Shown: positions 25,077-33,715, counted from the first letter of the stretch. The stretch is 64,000 nt of DNA from Streptomyces prunicolor NBRC 13075 (GCF_000367365.1 NZ_BARF01000027.1:19398-83397); one strand, 5' to 3'. Numbers and translations are program-made. Notes: generated by a model from the sequence alone, not told the origin.

Positions 25077-25508
25077 ATGGCATCATCCGACAGCACCCCT
25101 GACGACGACCCCATTGACGAGCGCGTTGACGACCCCCGTGACGAGCCCGCCCCCATAAGCCCCCTGGAGCGGGCGCTGCACGCCGCCCGCGCCCTCGTGC
25201 TGGCCGATCTGGCCGCGCGCGAGGTCGTCGCGGCGGACGTGGTGTCCATGATGGAGGAGTCCATCGTGCAGCGGCGCTGGTGGGTGGAGCAGTGGCCGGA
25301 GGGCGTGGAGTACGTCGCCGGGCTGGTCGCGCAGGACGTGCAGGACGCGCTGCTGGAGGCGTACGGGCGCTGGCCGCTCTGCCCGGTCTGCGCGTCCGGC
25401 GACCCGCACGCCCTGGAGGTCGAACCGGAGCTCGGACCCGACCCGCACTGGGTCTGCCACCAGGCGGGCGTGAAGGTCGCGGCTGTGGGAAACCTGGGCT
25501 CCCTGTGA
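25077..25508 (+). CDS. hypothetical protein, conserved-looking, coupled to DUF4031 gene
   Basis: A 143-residue soluble protein with an acidic, proline-rich N-terminal tail (about 1-30), helices around RALHAARALVLADLAAREVV, and a short CPVCASGDPHALEVEPELGP segment (about 102-121) with a CxxC and a histidine that could bind a metal. Its stop overlaps the GTG of the DUF4031 gene (GTGA at 25505-25508), so they are co-translated. Not recognised by name. Divergent from the MurR-like gene. Confidence 0.7.
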   Translation: MASSDSTPDDDPIDERVDDPRDEPAPISPLERALHAARALVLADLAAREVVAADVVSMMEESIVQRRWWVEQWPEGVEYVAGLVAQDVQDALLEAYGRWPLCPVCASGDPHALEVEPELGPDPHWVCHQAGVKVAAVGNLGSL

Positions 25509-25771
25509 CCGTGTACATCGACCCGCCGACCTGGCCGGGGCACGGACGCCTCTGGTCCCACCTCGTCAGCGATGTCTCGTACGACGAACTCCACCTGTTC
25601 GCCGAGGAGTTGGGCGTACCGCGCCGGGCCTTCGAGCGCGATCACTACGACATTCCGTCGCATCGTTACGCGGCCATGGTGGCCGCGGGTGCGGTGGAGG
25701 TGAGGAGCCGGGAGGTGGTGCGGCTGCTGACGGCGGCGGGGTTGCGCAGGCCCAAGGGGCGCGCACAGTAA
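25505..25771 (+). CDS. DUF4031 domain protein
   Basis: An 88-residue protein with the family motifs VYIDPPTWPGHGRLWSHL (3-20), DELHLFAEELG (about 27-37) and FERDHYDIPSHRY (about 43-55). Function unknown; the many conserved H, D and Y residues hint at a metal or nucleotide site. It starts with GTG overlapping the previous stop. A 23-bp repeat array starts immediately after its TAA. Confidence 0.88.
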   Translation: MTVYIDPPTWPGHGRLWSHLVSDVSYDELHLFAEELGVPRRAFERDHYDIPSHRYAAMVAAGAVEVRSREVVRLLTAAGLRRPKGRAQ

Positions 25772-25863
25772 CGGAGTTACTCGGTGCGGCCGAGCGGAGT
25801 CACTCGGTGTGCCCGAGCGGAGTCACTCGGTGTGCCCGAGCGGAGTTACTCGGTGCGCCCGAG
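25772..25863. repeat. 23-bp tandem repeat, four copies, over a stop codon
   Basis: Copies at 25772, 25795, 25818 and 25841 with one to three base differences. The fourth carries the last codons (Leu-Gly-Arg-Thr-Glu) and stop of the minus-strand GNAT gene, and the first begins right after the stop of the DUF4031 gene. Confidence 0.95.
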
Positions 25864-26922
25864 TTCGTAGCCGAACTCCTCGTCCTCCTCGCTCACCTTC
25901 TTGAACCCCGCCCGGGTGACCACGGCCTGCGACGCGAGGTTGTCCCGTTCGATCATCGCGAAGACGGTGCGTACGTCGTCCCGGGCCAGCGCCCACTCCG
26001 AGAGCGCGCGCAGCGCCTCCGTCGCGTAGCCCTGGCCGCGGGCGCCCTCCGCCAGGTCGTAGCCGATCTCCGTGCGGCCCTCCTCGTCGGGGACGCCGTG
26101 GAAGCCCATGCCGCCGACCGCCCGGCCGTCCTCGCGGCGGACCAGGGCGAACACGCCGAACTCCGGGCGGTGCACGCCCGATACGTAGGCCTTCAGCAGG
26201 AACGTCGAGGCCTCCCGGGTGCCCTGGTACGGGCCGCCCTCGATCCACTCGAACCCGCCGTCGCCGCCGGCGACCAGGTCACCGGCGGACCTGGGGGTGA
26301 TGCCCTGGAGGGTGAGGCGGTCGGTGGTGTGGACGAGGTTGTTGCTCCAGCGCCAGTCGGTGACGGGGGCGCGGCCGGGGAGTTCGGCGCGGCCGGTCGC
26401 CCACAGCAGGGTGCGCCAGTGGTCGGCGCCGGGGCGGATGTGCGGGAAGATCCGGCCGAGCACGAACTCGCTGATTTCGGGGGCGGGTTGGTAGGTCAGG
26501 CCCAGGCCCTCGGCGATGTCGTGCGTGTGCAGCAGCACCTCGGCGGTGCCCATCGCGGCGAATCCCTCGCGGTCCGCGCTGCGGAACGGGTACGGGTGGA
26601 AGGCGCGCACCTCGCGCGGTGTGGTGCGGATCGCGGCGGCGAGCAGGGCGCCGGTCGTCCGGATCACGTCCAGGACACCGGAGTTGTCGGTGCCGTCGTC
26701 GAGGGTGAGGGCGAAGGGGACGTACGCGTGCTGCGCGCGACCGGCCAACTGCCCCGCGTACGAGATGAGATCGTCGGCGATGTGCTCGGCGGTGTACCGG
26801 CAACTCCACTCCAGCCGGCCGGCCTTCACCCCGTCCCAGTCCCGGTCCGTCGCCGTCCCCAGCAGTGCGAGACAGCTCGCGACGGCCTCTTCCACCTGGT
26901 GTGCGCCTGTATGTCCGGCCAT
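25846..26922 (-). CDS. maleylpyruvate-isomerase-N-like domain fused to a GNAT acetyltransferase
   Basis: A 358-residue two-domain protein. Residues about 1-185 form a DinB/mycothiol-dependent-isomerase-like four-helix bundle (CRYTAEHIADDLISYAGQLAG; MGTAEVLLHTHDIAEGLGL, which holds the conserved H-x-H-D). Residues about 210-358 are a GNAT domain of the RimJ type with the acetyl-CoA loop AEGARGQGYATEALRAL (about 298-314) and a family-typical RDNLASQAVVTRAGF. The fusion suggests acetylation linked to a thiol- or metal-dependent domain; substrate unknown. ATG 26922, preceded by GGCGGA, is chosen; an ATG seven codons upstream is possible. Confidence 0.8.
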   Translation of the reverse strand: MAGHTGAHQVEEAVASCLALLGTATDRDWDGVKAGRLEWSCRYTAEHIADDLISYAGQLAGRAQHAYVPFALTLDDGTDNSGVLDVIRTTGALLAAAIRTTPREVRAFHPYPFRSADREGFAAMGTAEVLLHTHDIAEGLGLTYQPAPEISEFVLGRIFPHIRPGADHWRTLLWATGRAELPGRAPVTDWRWSNNLVHTTDRLTLQGITPRSAGDLVAGGDGGFEWIEGGPYQGTREASTFLLKAYVSGVHRPEFGVFALVRREDGRAVGGMGFHGVPDEEGRTEIGYDLAEGARGQGYATEALRALSEWALARDDVRTVFAMIERDNLASQAVVTRAGFKKVSEEDEEFGYELGRTE

Positions 26923-26963
26923 ATTTCCGCCCGTGGTCCCCATGCCGGGGAGCATACGGGCGG

Positions 26964-27020
26964 CGACCGACGCCCGCTGTGAATACCGACGCCCGCCGTG
27001 ATTGCCGACGCCCGCCGTGA
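26964..27020. repeat. 19-bp tandem repeat, three copies, next to a stop codon
   Basis: Units at 26964-26982, 26983-27001 and 27002-27020 sharing CCGACGCCCGC(C/T)GTGA. The array abuts the stop of the HD-domain gene (27021-27023). Confidence 0.93.
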
Positions 27021-27701
27021 TCAAGGTGCCAGCAGTTCCAGCTCCGCCGCCAGGTTGTAGCGCGCCGTCGCCTCCCATTCCGCGGCCCCGTACGGCGTCC
27101 TGAACAGCCGTGGCAGATCGAGCAGTTGACGCAGGATTGCCGAACGGCCGTCCCGGAAGGCGTCGTTGGGCACGAAGTGGTACTCCTCGCGGACGGCCGC
27201 GGTGTAGGCGGCGTACGCCGACGGCGGCGCGGCCAGGATCGCGAGGTCCGCGTCGCACAGCACCTGGCCGTCGCGGTCGTCGTCGGCGGGGTCGTGGGTG
27301 ATGGTCAGCCGCACCAGGCGGGCGACTTCCGCCGTCCTCGCCTCCGGCACACCCGCCTCGGTCAGCGCCCGCTCGGCCAGCCGCGCGGACCGTTCCTCGT
27401 TCTCGGAACGGTCCGGGAGATACACCGCGTCGTGGAACCAGGCCGCGAGCCGTACGACGTCCGGGTCGTCCGCGTGCTTCTCCAGCACGTCGATGTGGTC
27501 GAGGACCGAGGTGAGGTGCGTGAGCGTGTGATAGTGCCGCTGCGGCTCCTGCCAGCGGGCGAGGAGATTCTCGGCGTACGGCGACGGGTCGGGACCGCCG
27601 TCGGGTGTGCGGGCAGGTGTGCTGCCGGGTGTGTGGGCGGGCGTGCGGGCCCCTTCGAGGGCGCGGGTCCAGCGGGTGCGGAGGGCGTCGAGATCGGCCA
27701 T
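27021..27701 (-). CDS. HD-domain metal-dependent phosphohydrolase-like protein
   Basis: A 226-residue protein of the predicted HD superfamily. It has the conserved RHYHTLTHL metal-site start (about 54-62), the HD pair in AAWFHDAVY (about 85-93) and the C-terminal aspartate in LCDADLAIL (about 146-154). Members of this family hydrolyse phosphate esters or nucleotides; substrates are mostly unknown. It is divergent from the mycothiol-isomerase-like gene at 27746. Start ATG 27701 has GGAGG about twelve bases upstream. Confidence 0.85.
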   Translation of the reverse strand: MADLDALRTRWTRALEGARTPAHTPGSTPARTPDGGPDPSPYAENLLARWQEPQRHYHTLTHLTSVLDHIDVLEKHADDPDVVRLAAWFHDAVYLPDRSENEERSARLAERALTEAGVPEARTAEVARLVRLTITHDPADDDRDGQVLCDADLAILAAPPSAYAAYTAAVREEYHFVPNDAFRDGRSAILRQLLDLPRLFRTPYGAAEWEATARYNLAAELELLAP

Positions 27702-27732
27702 GCCCCTTATTTTCCTCCCCCGCCCGTGCCCC

Positions 27733-27738
27733 TAGCGT
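27733..27738 (+). promoter_or_regulatory. -10 box TAGCGT for a leaderless mRNA
   Basis: Ends 7 nt before ATG 27746; identical in sequence to the box at 13325. Confidence 0.6.
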
Positions 27739-27745
27739 GGAACGC

Positions 27746-28429
27746 ATGACTTACGCCGACACAGCACACGACGTACGTGACCCCGAACTCCCCGGTCGCC
27801 TCCTGACCGCCGAGCGCGACGCGCTGATCCCGCTCCTCCGCTCCCGCCCCGACGCGGACTTCGCGCTGGCGACCCTCGCGTGTCCGGGCTGGACCGTGCG
27901 GGATGTGCTCGCGCACTGTTCGGCCGCGCTGACGCGGGTGGTGGAGCGGCGGTTCGAGGAGGGCGTGTTCTCGCCGGAGGCCAACGACCGGGACATCGCG
28001 GAGCGGGCCGACTGGACGAACGCGCAGGTCATCGACGAACTGGAGCGGGGCATGACCGAGGCGGGCGCCGCGATCGCCCGCGCGGGCGGCGCGCTGGACG
28101 CGGTTGCGCTGGGCGAGTGGGTGCACGCCGGTGACGTACGGGACGTCCTCGGCGTGCCCGGCGCCTACGGTGGCGCGGGGCTGGGGTCCGCTCTCACCCT
28201 TCTCGGCCTCGTGACCCGTCAGAAAAACCACCGGCCGCTGCACGCGGACCTCGACGACCTGGACGATCCGCTGCGCCTGGGCGACCTGTCGGGCGAGCTG
28301 ACCCCGGCGCGCTACATCGGCGACGCGCCCACGCTCGTACGGCTGTACTCGGGACGCCCGGTGCCGGACGGAACGGGATACGAGCTGGCGGGCGCGGAAC
28401 CGGCCGAGCTGAACATCTTCGGCGACTGA
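27746..28429 (+). CDS. maleylpyruvate isomerase family mycothiol-dependent enzyme
   Basis: A 227-residue DinB-like four-helix-bundle enzyme (TIGR03083 type) that uses mycothiol, the actinobacterial thiol, as cofactor. The N-terminal LAALACPGWTVRDVLAHC-like segment (about 40-57) holds the first metal-ligand histidine, and EWVHAGDVRDVLG (about 124-136) the H-x-x-D pair; both are family marks. Its physiological reaction is unknown, since most members are not tied to maleylpyruvate. The mRNA looks leaderless. The stop codon is part of a nine-copy decamer array. Confidence 0.85.
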   Translation: MTYADTAHDVRDPELPGRLLTAERDALIPLLRSRPDADFALATLACPGWTVRDVLAHCSAALTRVVERRFEEGVFSPEANDRDIAERADWTNAQVIDELERGMTEAGAAIARAGGALDAVALGEWVHAGDVRDVLGVPGAYGGAGLGSALTLLGLVTRQKNHRPLHADLDDLDDPLRLGDLSGELTPARYIGDAPTLVRLYSGRPVPDGTGYELAGAEPAELNIFGD

Positions 28430-28510
28430 CGGCGACTGACGGCGACTGACGGCGACTGACGGCGACTGACGGCGACTGACGGCGACTGACGGCGACTGAC
28501 GGCGACTGAC
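28421..28510 (+). repeat. perfect 10-bp tandem repeat, nine copies, over a stop codon
   Basis: GGCGACTGAC repeated exactly nine times with a degenerate tenth at 28511-28520. Each copy contains TGA, and a 10-bp period puts stops in all three frames. The first copy holds the stop of the preceding gene. Confidence 0.98.
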
Positions 28511-28635
28511 GGAGGTTGACGGATGCCCGGCGACGCGCGGCGACGGGGGTGATCTCGCAACCCCCTGACCTCCCGCGTACCCTGAGATTGGACTAGACCT
28601 GTAGCCGCTCCAGGGAACACGACGGAAGGGGTCCT

Positions 28636-29328
28636 ATGAGCACGCGTGCAGTCCTGGAGGTGATCGCCCTCGGCGCCGAGGACGCGATCGCCGCCCAGGC
28701 CGGAGGCGCGGACCGCCTCGAAGTGGTCACCGACATCGCGGCCGACGGACTCACCCCGCCGGTGGAGACCTTCGCCGCGATCCGCGCCGCCGTCGACATC
28801 GACCTGCGCGTGATGCTGCGCCTCGCGGACGGGTTCGCCGCGGGCGACGTGGACCGGCTCGTCCGGGTCGCGGGGGAGCTGCGGACCGCCGGCGCCGACC
28901 AGTTCGTGCTCGGCTTCCTCGACCCGGACGGCTGCGTCGACCTGGACGCGGTGGAACGCGTCGTCGCCGAACTGGACGGCTGCGCCTGGACGTTCCACCG
29001 CGCGATCGACCGCGCCGCCGACCGCGACGCCCTGCGTAAGCAGCTCGCCGACCTGCCGGGCCTGGACGCCTACCTCACCGCCGGCTCGGCGGACGGCGTC
29101 GACGACGGCCTCCCCACGCTGCTCCGCGAGGCGGCCCTGCGCGGCGAACCGGGCTATGAGCAGCGCATCCTGGTCGGCGGCGGCCTGCGCCTCGACCACG
29201 TACCGACCCTGCTCGCCGCCGGAGTCGACGCCTTCCACATCGGCGGGGCCGCCCGCCCGGCGGGCTGGGAGCGGCCGGTGTCGGCGACGGCGGTGGCCGA
29301 GTGGCGGGCGGTCCTCGACCGAGCCTGA
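28636..29328 (+). CDS. cutC: copper homeostasis protein CutC
   Basis: A 230-residue TIM-barrel protein of the CutC family, linked to copper tolerance though its exact reaction is uncertain. Hallmarks are LEVIALGAEDAIAAQAGGADRLEVVTDIAADGLTPP in the first 40 residues (two adjoining motifs), FVLGFLDPDGCVD (about 92-104), TFHRAIDRA (about 119-127) and the YLTAGSADGVDDG loop. GAAGGGG a few bases before ATG 28636 is the ribosome site. It converges on the HelD-type gene. Confidence 0.95.
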   Translation: MSTRAVLEVIALGAEDAIAAQAGGADRLEVVTDIAADGLTPPVETFAAIRAAVDIDLRVMLRLADGFAAGDVDRLVRVAGELRTAGADQFVLGFLDPDGCVDLDAVERVVAELDGCAWTFHRAIDRAADRDALRKQLADLPGLDAYLTAGSADGVDDGLPTLLREAALRGEPGYEQRILVGGGLRLDHVPTLLAAGVDAFHIGGAARPAGWERPVSATAVAEWRAVLDRA

Positions 29329-29358
29329 ACCGCCCCCTCCCTCAACAGCCCTTTCCGC

Positions 29359-31422
29359 TCAGGCGAGTTGGGACGGCAGCGGGGCCGCGTGCGTGACGAT
29401 CAGGCCCGACACCGCTCGGGTCAGAGCCACGTACAGGCGCCGCAGGCCGGTGCGTTCGTCCGGTTCGCCGTCGACCACGGCCTGCGGCTCGTCGAGGACC
29501 ACGTAGTCGTACTCCAGCCCCTTCGCGAGCGACGCCGGGACCAACGTCAGACGGGTCTCTACGGTCGTCTCCTCACCCGGGTCGATGTAGCCGATGCCCG
29601 CCGCGGTGAGGGCTTCCGCCAGCGCCGGGATCCTGGCATCGGCGGCGATCAGGCCCGTCGACCCCTCGTTGCGCAGCAACTCCTCGCAGGCGGCGACCAC
29701 TTCGGTGGTGTCGGCGACGGAGCGGAGGTCGAAGAAGCCCGGGTTCTCACGGACCGAGGCGACGGGCGTGAGCCCCGGGGCGATGTGGGGGAGGAGTCGG
29801 GAGGCGTAGGTGATGACGTCCGTCGGCACGCGGAAACCGGCCGTCAACTCCTCGATCACACCGTCCGATTTGCCGAGGTGGGCCAGCGCCTCGTCCCAAC
29901 TCCTGGTCGCCCAGGGCGTGGTGCCCTGCGCCAGGTCGCCGAGGACGGTCGCGGAACCGGTGGTGCAGCGGCGGCCGACCGCCCGGTACTGCATGGGGGA
30001 GAGGTCCTGCGCCTCGTCGAGCACGACATGCCCGAGCGAGTGCGTCCGCTGGACCAGGTCGGTCGCCTCGTCGATCAACACGGCATCGGGGGCAGACCAC
30101 TTGGCGGCCTTCACGCTCCGCACGGCCTTCGCCCAGAGGATCGTCTTCTGCTCGTCCTCGTCGAGGATCCCCTCCGCGTGCGCGGCGAGGAAGTCGGCGT
30201 CGGTGAGCAGCCGCAGTACGAGCTTCGCGGGCTCGACCGGCGGCCACATCGCCTTGACGGCCGCCTTCACCGCCGCGTTGCGGGCCACGGCGTCCTGCAC
30301 CCGGTCGTCCGGCGCCTCCCCGGACCGCTCCATCTGCACCAGCACGACATGCGCGATGCGCTGCGGCAGCGCCTCGCGGGCGGCGCCGTAGCGGATGTCG
30401 CGGTCGAGCAACTCCCGCACGATGGCTTCGAGTTCGTACGCCGGGACCCGCCAGCGGCGCGAGCCGCGCACCACCATCACCGGCTCGGTGGGAATGGTCA
30501 CGTGCGAGTAGATGGCTCGGCGGAGGACTTCGGCCATCCGCGCGTCGCCCTTGATGACGGCGGCCGGTGCCTCGTCCGTGCCGCGCACCTCGACGTGGGC
30601 GACCAGGTCGTCCACCGTGCCCTGGCGGACCGTCAACTCGCCCAACGCGGGCAGGACTTGCTCGATGTAGTGCAGGAAGGACTTGTTCGGCCCGATGACG
30701 AGCGTGCCGGTGCGGGCGAGCCGCTCACGATGGGCGTAGAGGAGATAGGCGACCCGGTGCAGGCCGACGGCGGTCTTTCCGGTACCCGGACCTCCCTGCA
30801 CGCACACTGTCCCGCCGAGACCGGATCGTACGATCTCGTCCTGCTCGGGCTGGATGGTCGCGACGATGTCGCGCATCGGGCCGACGCGGGGCCGCTCGAT
30901 CTCCTGTTGCAGCAGCTTGCTGGTGGCGGCGGCCTCGGCGGGGTCCATGAGGTGCTCGTCCTCGTACGCCGTGAGGTCGCCGCCCGTGTAACCGAACCGG
31001 CGGCGCAGCGAGACGTCCAGCGGGTCCTTCTTGGACGCCCGGTAGAACGGCTGCGAGACCGGCGCACGCCAGTCGATGACCATCGGGTCGCCGTCGGCGT
31101 CGTGCACATGCCGGCGCCCGATGTAGAACTGTTCTCCCGCCGCGCCCTCGGCCTGCTCGGCGCCGGGTGAGTGCAGGTAGTTCAACCGGCCGAAGAACAG
31201 CGGGGTGTCGCTCAGGTCGGCCAGCGCCTTGATGCGGTCGTCGATCTGGCGGGAGAGGACCGCGGCGTTGACCCAGTTCGCCGTGACGTCCTTGATGTCG
31301 AGCGACTCGACGTCCTCGCGCATGGCGCGCAGCGCGGAACGGGAGGAGGCCAGGTGGGAGCGTTCGCGGGAGAGGGGGTCGTCGGGATGGGCGCCGAGGG
31401 GGTCGGCGGCGGGCGTGGACAA
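29359..31422 (-). CDS. HelD/HelR-type RNA polymerase recycling ATPase
   Basis: A 687-residue UvrD-like superfamily 1 ATPase. An N-terminal helical region (about 10-75) precedes the nucleotide core: Walker A in GGPGTGKTAVGLHR (about 215-228), Walker B in VVLDEAQDLSPMQYR (about 467-481) and the last motif LYVALTRAVSGLIV near the C-terminus. HelD proteins prise stalled RNA polymerase from DNA; the Streptomyces HelR form also protects against rifamycins. I saw no convincing rifamycin-associated palindrome upstream. TTG 31422 with GGAGG eight bases before is the start. It is convergent with cutC. HelR versus other HelD class cannot be settled by eye. Confidence 0.85.
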   Translation of the reverse strand: MSTPAADPLGAHPDDPLSRERSHLASSRSALRAMREDVESLDIKDVTANWVNAAVLSRQIDDRIKALADLSDTPLFFGRLNYLHSPGAEQAEGAAGEQFYIGRRHVHDADGDPMVIDWRAPVSQPFYRASKKDPLDVSLRRRFGYTGGDLTAYEDEHLMDPAEAAATSKLLQQEIERPRVGPMRDIVATIQPEQDEIVRSGLGGTVCVQGGPGTGKTAVGLHRVAYLLYAHRERLARTGTLVIGPNKSFLHYIEQVLPALGELTVRQGTVDDLVAHVEVRGTDEAPAAVIKGDARMAEVLRRAIYSHVTIPTEPVMVVRGSRRWRVPAYELEAIVRELLDRDIRYGAAREALPQRIAHVVLVQMERSGEAPDDRVQDAVARNAAVKAAVKAMWPPVEPAKLVLRLLTDADFLAAHAEGILDEDEQKTILWAKAVRSVKAAKWSAPDAVLIDEATDLVQRTHSLGHVVLDEAQDLSPMQYRAVGRRCTTGSATVLGDLAQGTTPWATRSWDEALAHLGKSDGVIEELTAGFRVPTDVITYASRLLPHIAPGLTPVASVRENPGFFDLRSVADTTEVVAACEELLRNEGSTGLIAADARIPALAEALTAAGIGYIDPGEETTVETRLTLVPASLAKGLEYDYVVLDEPQAVVDGEPDERTGLRRLYVALTRAVSGLIVTHAAPLPSQLA

Positions 31423-31727
31423 GGGGGTGCCTCCAGAGGGCCTGCTGATGCGGCTGCTGGGTGTGTGCTCGATGGGATACCGGCCGGTTTCCGTCCGGGC
31501 GGTGGCACTCCCTGCGGGGAGGCGGGCAAGAGCGGAGATTCTAGGTCAGCGGAAGTGGCGGAGGCGAATGGTTTTACGGCGGCGTTGACGCTTGCGCGGG
31601 TTTCCCCTAGGGGACGCCCCCTCCACCCAGGAGGGGAACGGGTCCACCCGGAGGCGTACATGGGCGGTCCGCAGATTGGCTCTCTGGACCGATGCCGCCC
31701 TTATGTCCCAAGACGCACCATGGAGTC
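31423..31727. other. gene-free region between the HelD-type gene and a small ORF
   Basis: About 305 bp carrying the divergent promoters. TTGACG (31583) with CTAGGGG 17 bp later is a possible plus-strand promoter, followed by a CCCCTCC/GGAGGGG hairpin near 31617-31636. No coding pattern was seen. Confidence 0.4.
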
Positions 31728-31910
31728 ATGAGCGCAGCAACCATCACCCCGGTCCCCGCCCGCCCGTCCGGTGCCACACCGGTCGCCGGCGGCAGCCACC
31801 CCCATCGCCTCGGCAATGCCCTGCGCGCGATAAAAGTGTTCGCGGGCGCCGCGTTCAGCGTGGTCGTCCTCGGCGAGTACGGCGAGGAAGCGGGCGTTCG
31901 CCGTAGGTGA
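31728..31910 (+). CDS. 60-residue protein with a hydrophobic segment, unknown function
   Basis: A small ORF with a Thr/Pro/Ala-rich N-terminal half and a C-terminal amphipathic or membrane-active segment ALRAIKVFAGAAFSVVVLGE (about 32-51) followed by a charged end. GGAG lies just before ATG 31728. Its stop codon is inside the first arm of a perfect terminator, a tidy end that supports a real gene. I believe similar peptides occur beside this helicase in other Streptomyces, but I cannot verify it. Confidence 0.5.
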   Translation: MSAATITPVPARPSGATPVAGGSHPHRLGNALRAIKVFAGAAFSVVVLGEYGEEAGVRRR

Positions 31911-31931
31911 CCACCGGGGTCACCTACGGCG
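31899..31931. terminator. bidirectional terminator between the small ORF and the XPB helicase
   Basis: Perfect 14-bp stem, CGCCGTAGGTGACC (31899-31912) with 31918-31931, and a 5-nt loop. It contains the stop of the small ORF and lies six bases from the stop of the helicase gene. Confidence 0.9.
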
Positions 31932-31936
31932 GGTGC

Positions 31937-33580
31937 TCAGTTCTCCGCGAGGATCTCGTCCGCGTCCATGATCCGGTAGGCGTACCCCTGTTCCGCCAGG
32001 AAGCGCTGGCGGTGGGCGGCGAAGTCCTGGTCGATCGTGTCGCGCGCGACGACGGAATAGAAGTGGGCCTGGTGCCCGTCGGCCTTCGGCCGCAGTACGC
32101 GGCCCAGCCGCTGAGCCTCCTCCTGGCGCGAGCCGAACGTGCCCGACACCTGGATGGCGACGGTGGCCTCCGGCAGGTCGATGGAGAAGTTGGCGACCTT
32201 GGAGACCACGAGCACGCTGATCTCACCCTCGCGGAAGGCGCCGAAGAGCTTCTCCCGCTGGGCGTTGGAGGTCTCGCCCTTGATCACGGGCGCGTTCAAG
32301 TGCTCGCCCAGCTCGTCGAGTTGGTCGATGTACTGCCCGATGACAAGGATCTGCTGACCGGCGAACCGGCGCACGATCGCCTCCGTGACCTTCCGCTTCG
32401 TCGCGGTGGTCGCACAGAAGCGGTACTTCTCCTCGGCCTCGGCGGTGGCGTAGGCGAGCCGCTCGGACTCCGTGAGATTGACGCGTACCTCGACACAGTC
32501 GGCGGGCGCGATGTACCCCTGCGCCTCGATCTCCTTCCAGGGCGCGTCGAACCGCTTCGGCCCGATGAGGGAGAACACGTCGGACTCCCGGCCGTCCTCG
32601 CGCACGAGGGTCGCGGTCAGGCCCAGTCGCCGCCGTGCTTGCAGATCCGCCGTGAACTTGAAGACGGGCGCGGGCAGCAGGTGCACCTCGTCGTAGAGGA
32701 TGAGCCCCCAGTCGCGGGAGTCGAAGAGCTCCAGGTGGGGGTAGATCCCCTTCCGCCGCGTGGTCAGCACCTGGTAGGTGGCGATGGTGACGGGCCGGAT
32801 CTCCTTCCGCGTCCCGCTGTACTCGCCGATCTCCTCTTCCGTCAGCGAGGTCCGCTTGATCAGCTCGTGCTTCCACTGCCGGGCGGAGACGGTGTTGGTG
32901 ACGAGGATGAGCGTGGTCGACTTGGCCTGCGCCATGGCCCCGGCGCCGACGAGGGTCTTCCCCGCCCCACAGGGCAGTACGACGACACCGCTCCCACCGT
33001 GCCAGAAGTTCTCCACGGCCTGCTTCTGATACGGCCGCAGCGCCCACCCGTCCTCGTCCAGCTCGATCGCGTGCGCCTCACCGTCGACGTACCCGGCGAG
33101 GTCCTCGGCCGGCCAGCCCAGCTTCAGCAGCACCTGCTTGATCTGCCCGCGCTCGGAGGGGTGCACGGCCACGGTGTCGGGGTCGAGCCGGTTGCCGACC
33201 AGCGGGGCGACCCGCTTCGAGCGCAGGATCTCCTCCAGCACGGGCCGGTCGGTGGTGGTGAGCACAAGCCCGTGCGCCGGGTGCTTGCTCAGCGTCAGCC
33301 GACCGTACCGGTCCATGGTCTCGGCGATGTCCACGAGCAGCGCGTGCGGCACGGGATACCGGCTGTACTCCACCAGCGCGTCCACGACCTGCTCGGCGTC
33401 GTGCCCGGCGGCCCGCGCGTTCCACAGCCCCAGCGGCGTCACCCGGTACGTGTGGATGTGCTCGGGCGCCCGCTCCAGCTCGGCGAACGGCGCGATGGCG
33501 CGCCGGCACTCGTCGGCTCGCTCGTGATCGACCTCAAGGAGCAGGGTCTTGTCGGACTGGACGATGAGGGGGCCATTCAC
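31937..33580 (-). CDS. XPB-type DNA repair helicase
   Basis: A 547-residue superfamily 2 helicase resembling eukaryotic and archaeal XPB. An N-terminal XPB damage-recognition-like domain (about 1-170) is followed by motif I PCGAGKT (about 200-206), DEVH (about 296-299), the LTATLVREDG segment (about 323-332) and the C-terminal RecA-like half with QRLGRVLRPK (about 487-496). XPB unwinds or remodels DNA in repair. GTG 33580 with AAAGGCAG upstream is preferred to an in-frame codon 23 residues earlier. Its usual helicase-C partner is 3.5 kb away (37090-39747), with the STAND and Nudix genes in between. Confidence 0.93.
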   Translation of the reverse strand: MNGPLIVQSDKTLLLEVDHERADECRRAIAPFAELERAPEHIHTYRVTPLGLWNARAAGHDAEQVVDALVEYSRYPVPHALLVDIAETMDRYGRLTLSKHPAHGLVLTTTDRPVLEEILRSKRVAPLVGNRLDPDTVAVHPSERGQIKQVLLKLGWPAEDLAGYVDGEAHAIELDEDGWALRPYQKQAVENFWHGGSGVVVLPCGAGKTLVGAGAMAQAKSTTLILVTNTVSARQWKHELIKRTSLTEEEIGEYSGTRKEIRPVTIATYQVLTTRRKGIYPHLELFDSRDWGLILYDEVHLLPAPVFKFTADLQARRRLGLTATLVREDGRESDVFSLIGPKRFDAPWKEIEAQGYIAPADCVEVRVNLTESERLAYATAEAEEKYRFCATTATKRKVTEAIVRRFAGQQILVIGQYIDQLDELGEHLNAPVIKGETSNAQREKLFGAFREGEISVLVVSKVANFSIDLPEATVAIQVSGTFGSRQEEAQRLGRVLRPKADGHQAHFYSVVARDTIDQDFAAHRQRFLAEQGYAYRIMDADEILAEN

Positions 33581-33715
33581 GCGCGACTGCCTTTCTGCGG
33601 GGCTCGCCGGGCCTGGAGGACTCGGGACGGCCAAACGTCCAGTGTGCACTACTGAGGGGATCGGGCGGATAGCCGGCGAGAGGGGGCAGGGTGTGTGATC
33701 TGGGCCTCTTTCATA

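Noticed and set aside
25846..27747. One 633-codon minus-strand fusion of the HD and GNAT regions
   Set aside because: The HD gene uses another frame over 27021-27701, and the ribosome site and domain start favour a GNAT gene from about 26922.
28421..28510. Possible CRISPR array
   Set aside because: The units are directly adjacent 10-mers without spacers and without cas genes nearby.
28312..29238. A minus-strand frame whose N-terminal part contains repeated RQSPSVAVS units
   Set aside because: The peptide repeat is only the decamer array read in another frame; the rest is antisense to cutC.
31423..31590. Rifamycin-associated element upstream of the HelD-type gene
   Set aside because: No long GC-rich palindrome fitting the known element as I remember it was found.
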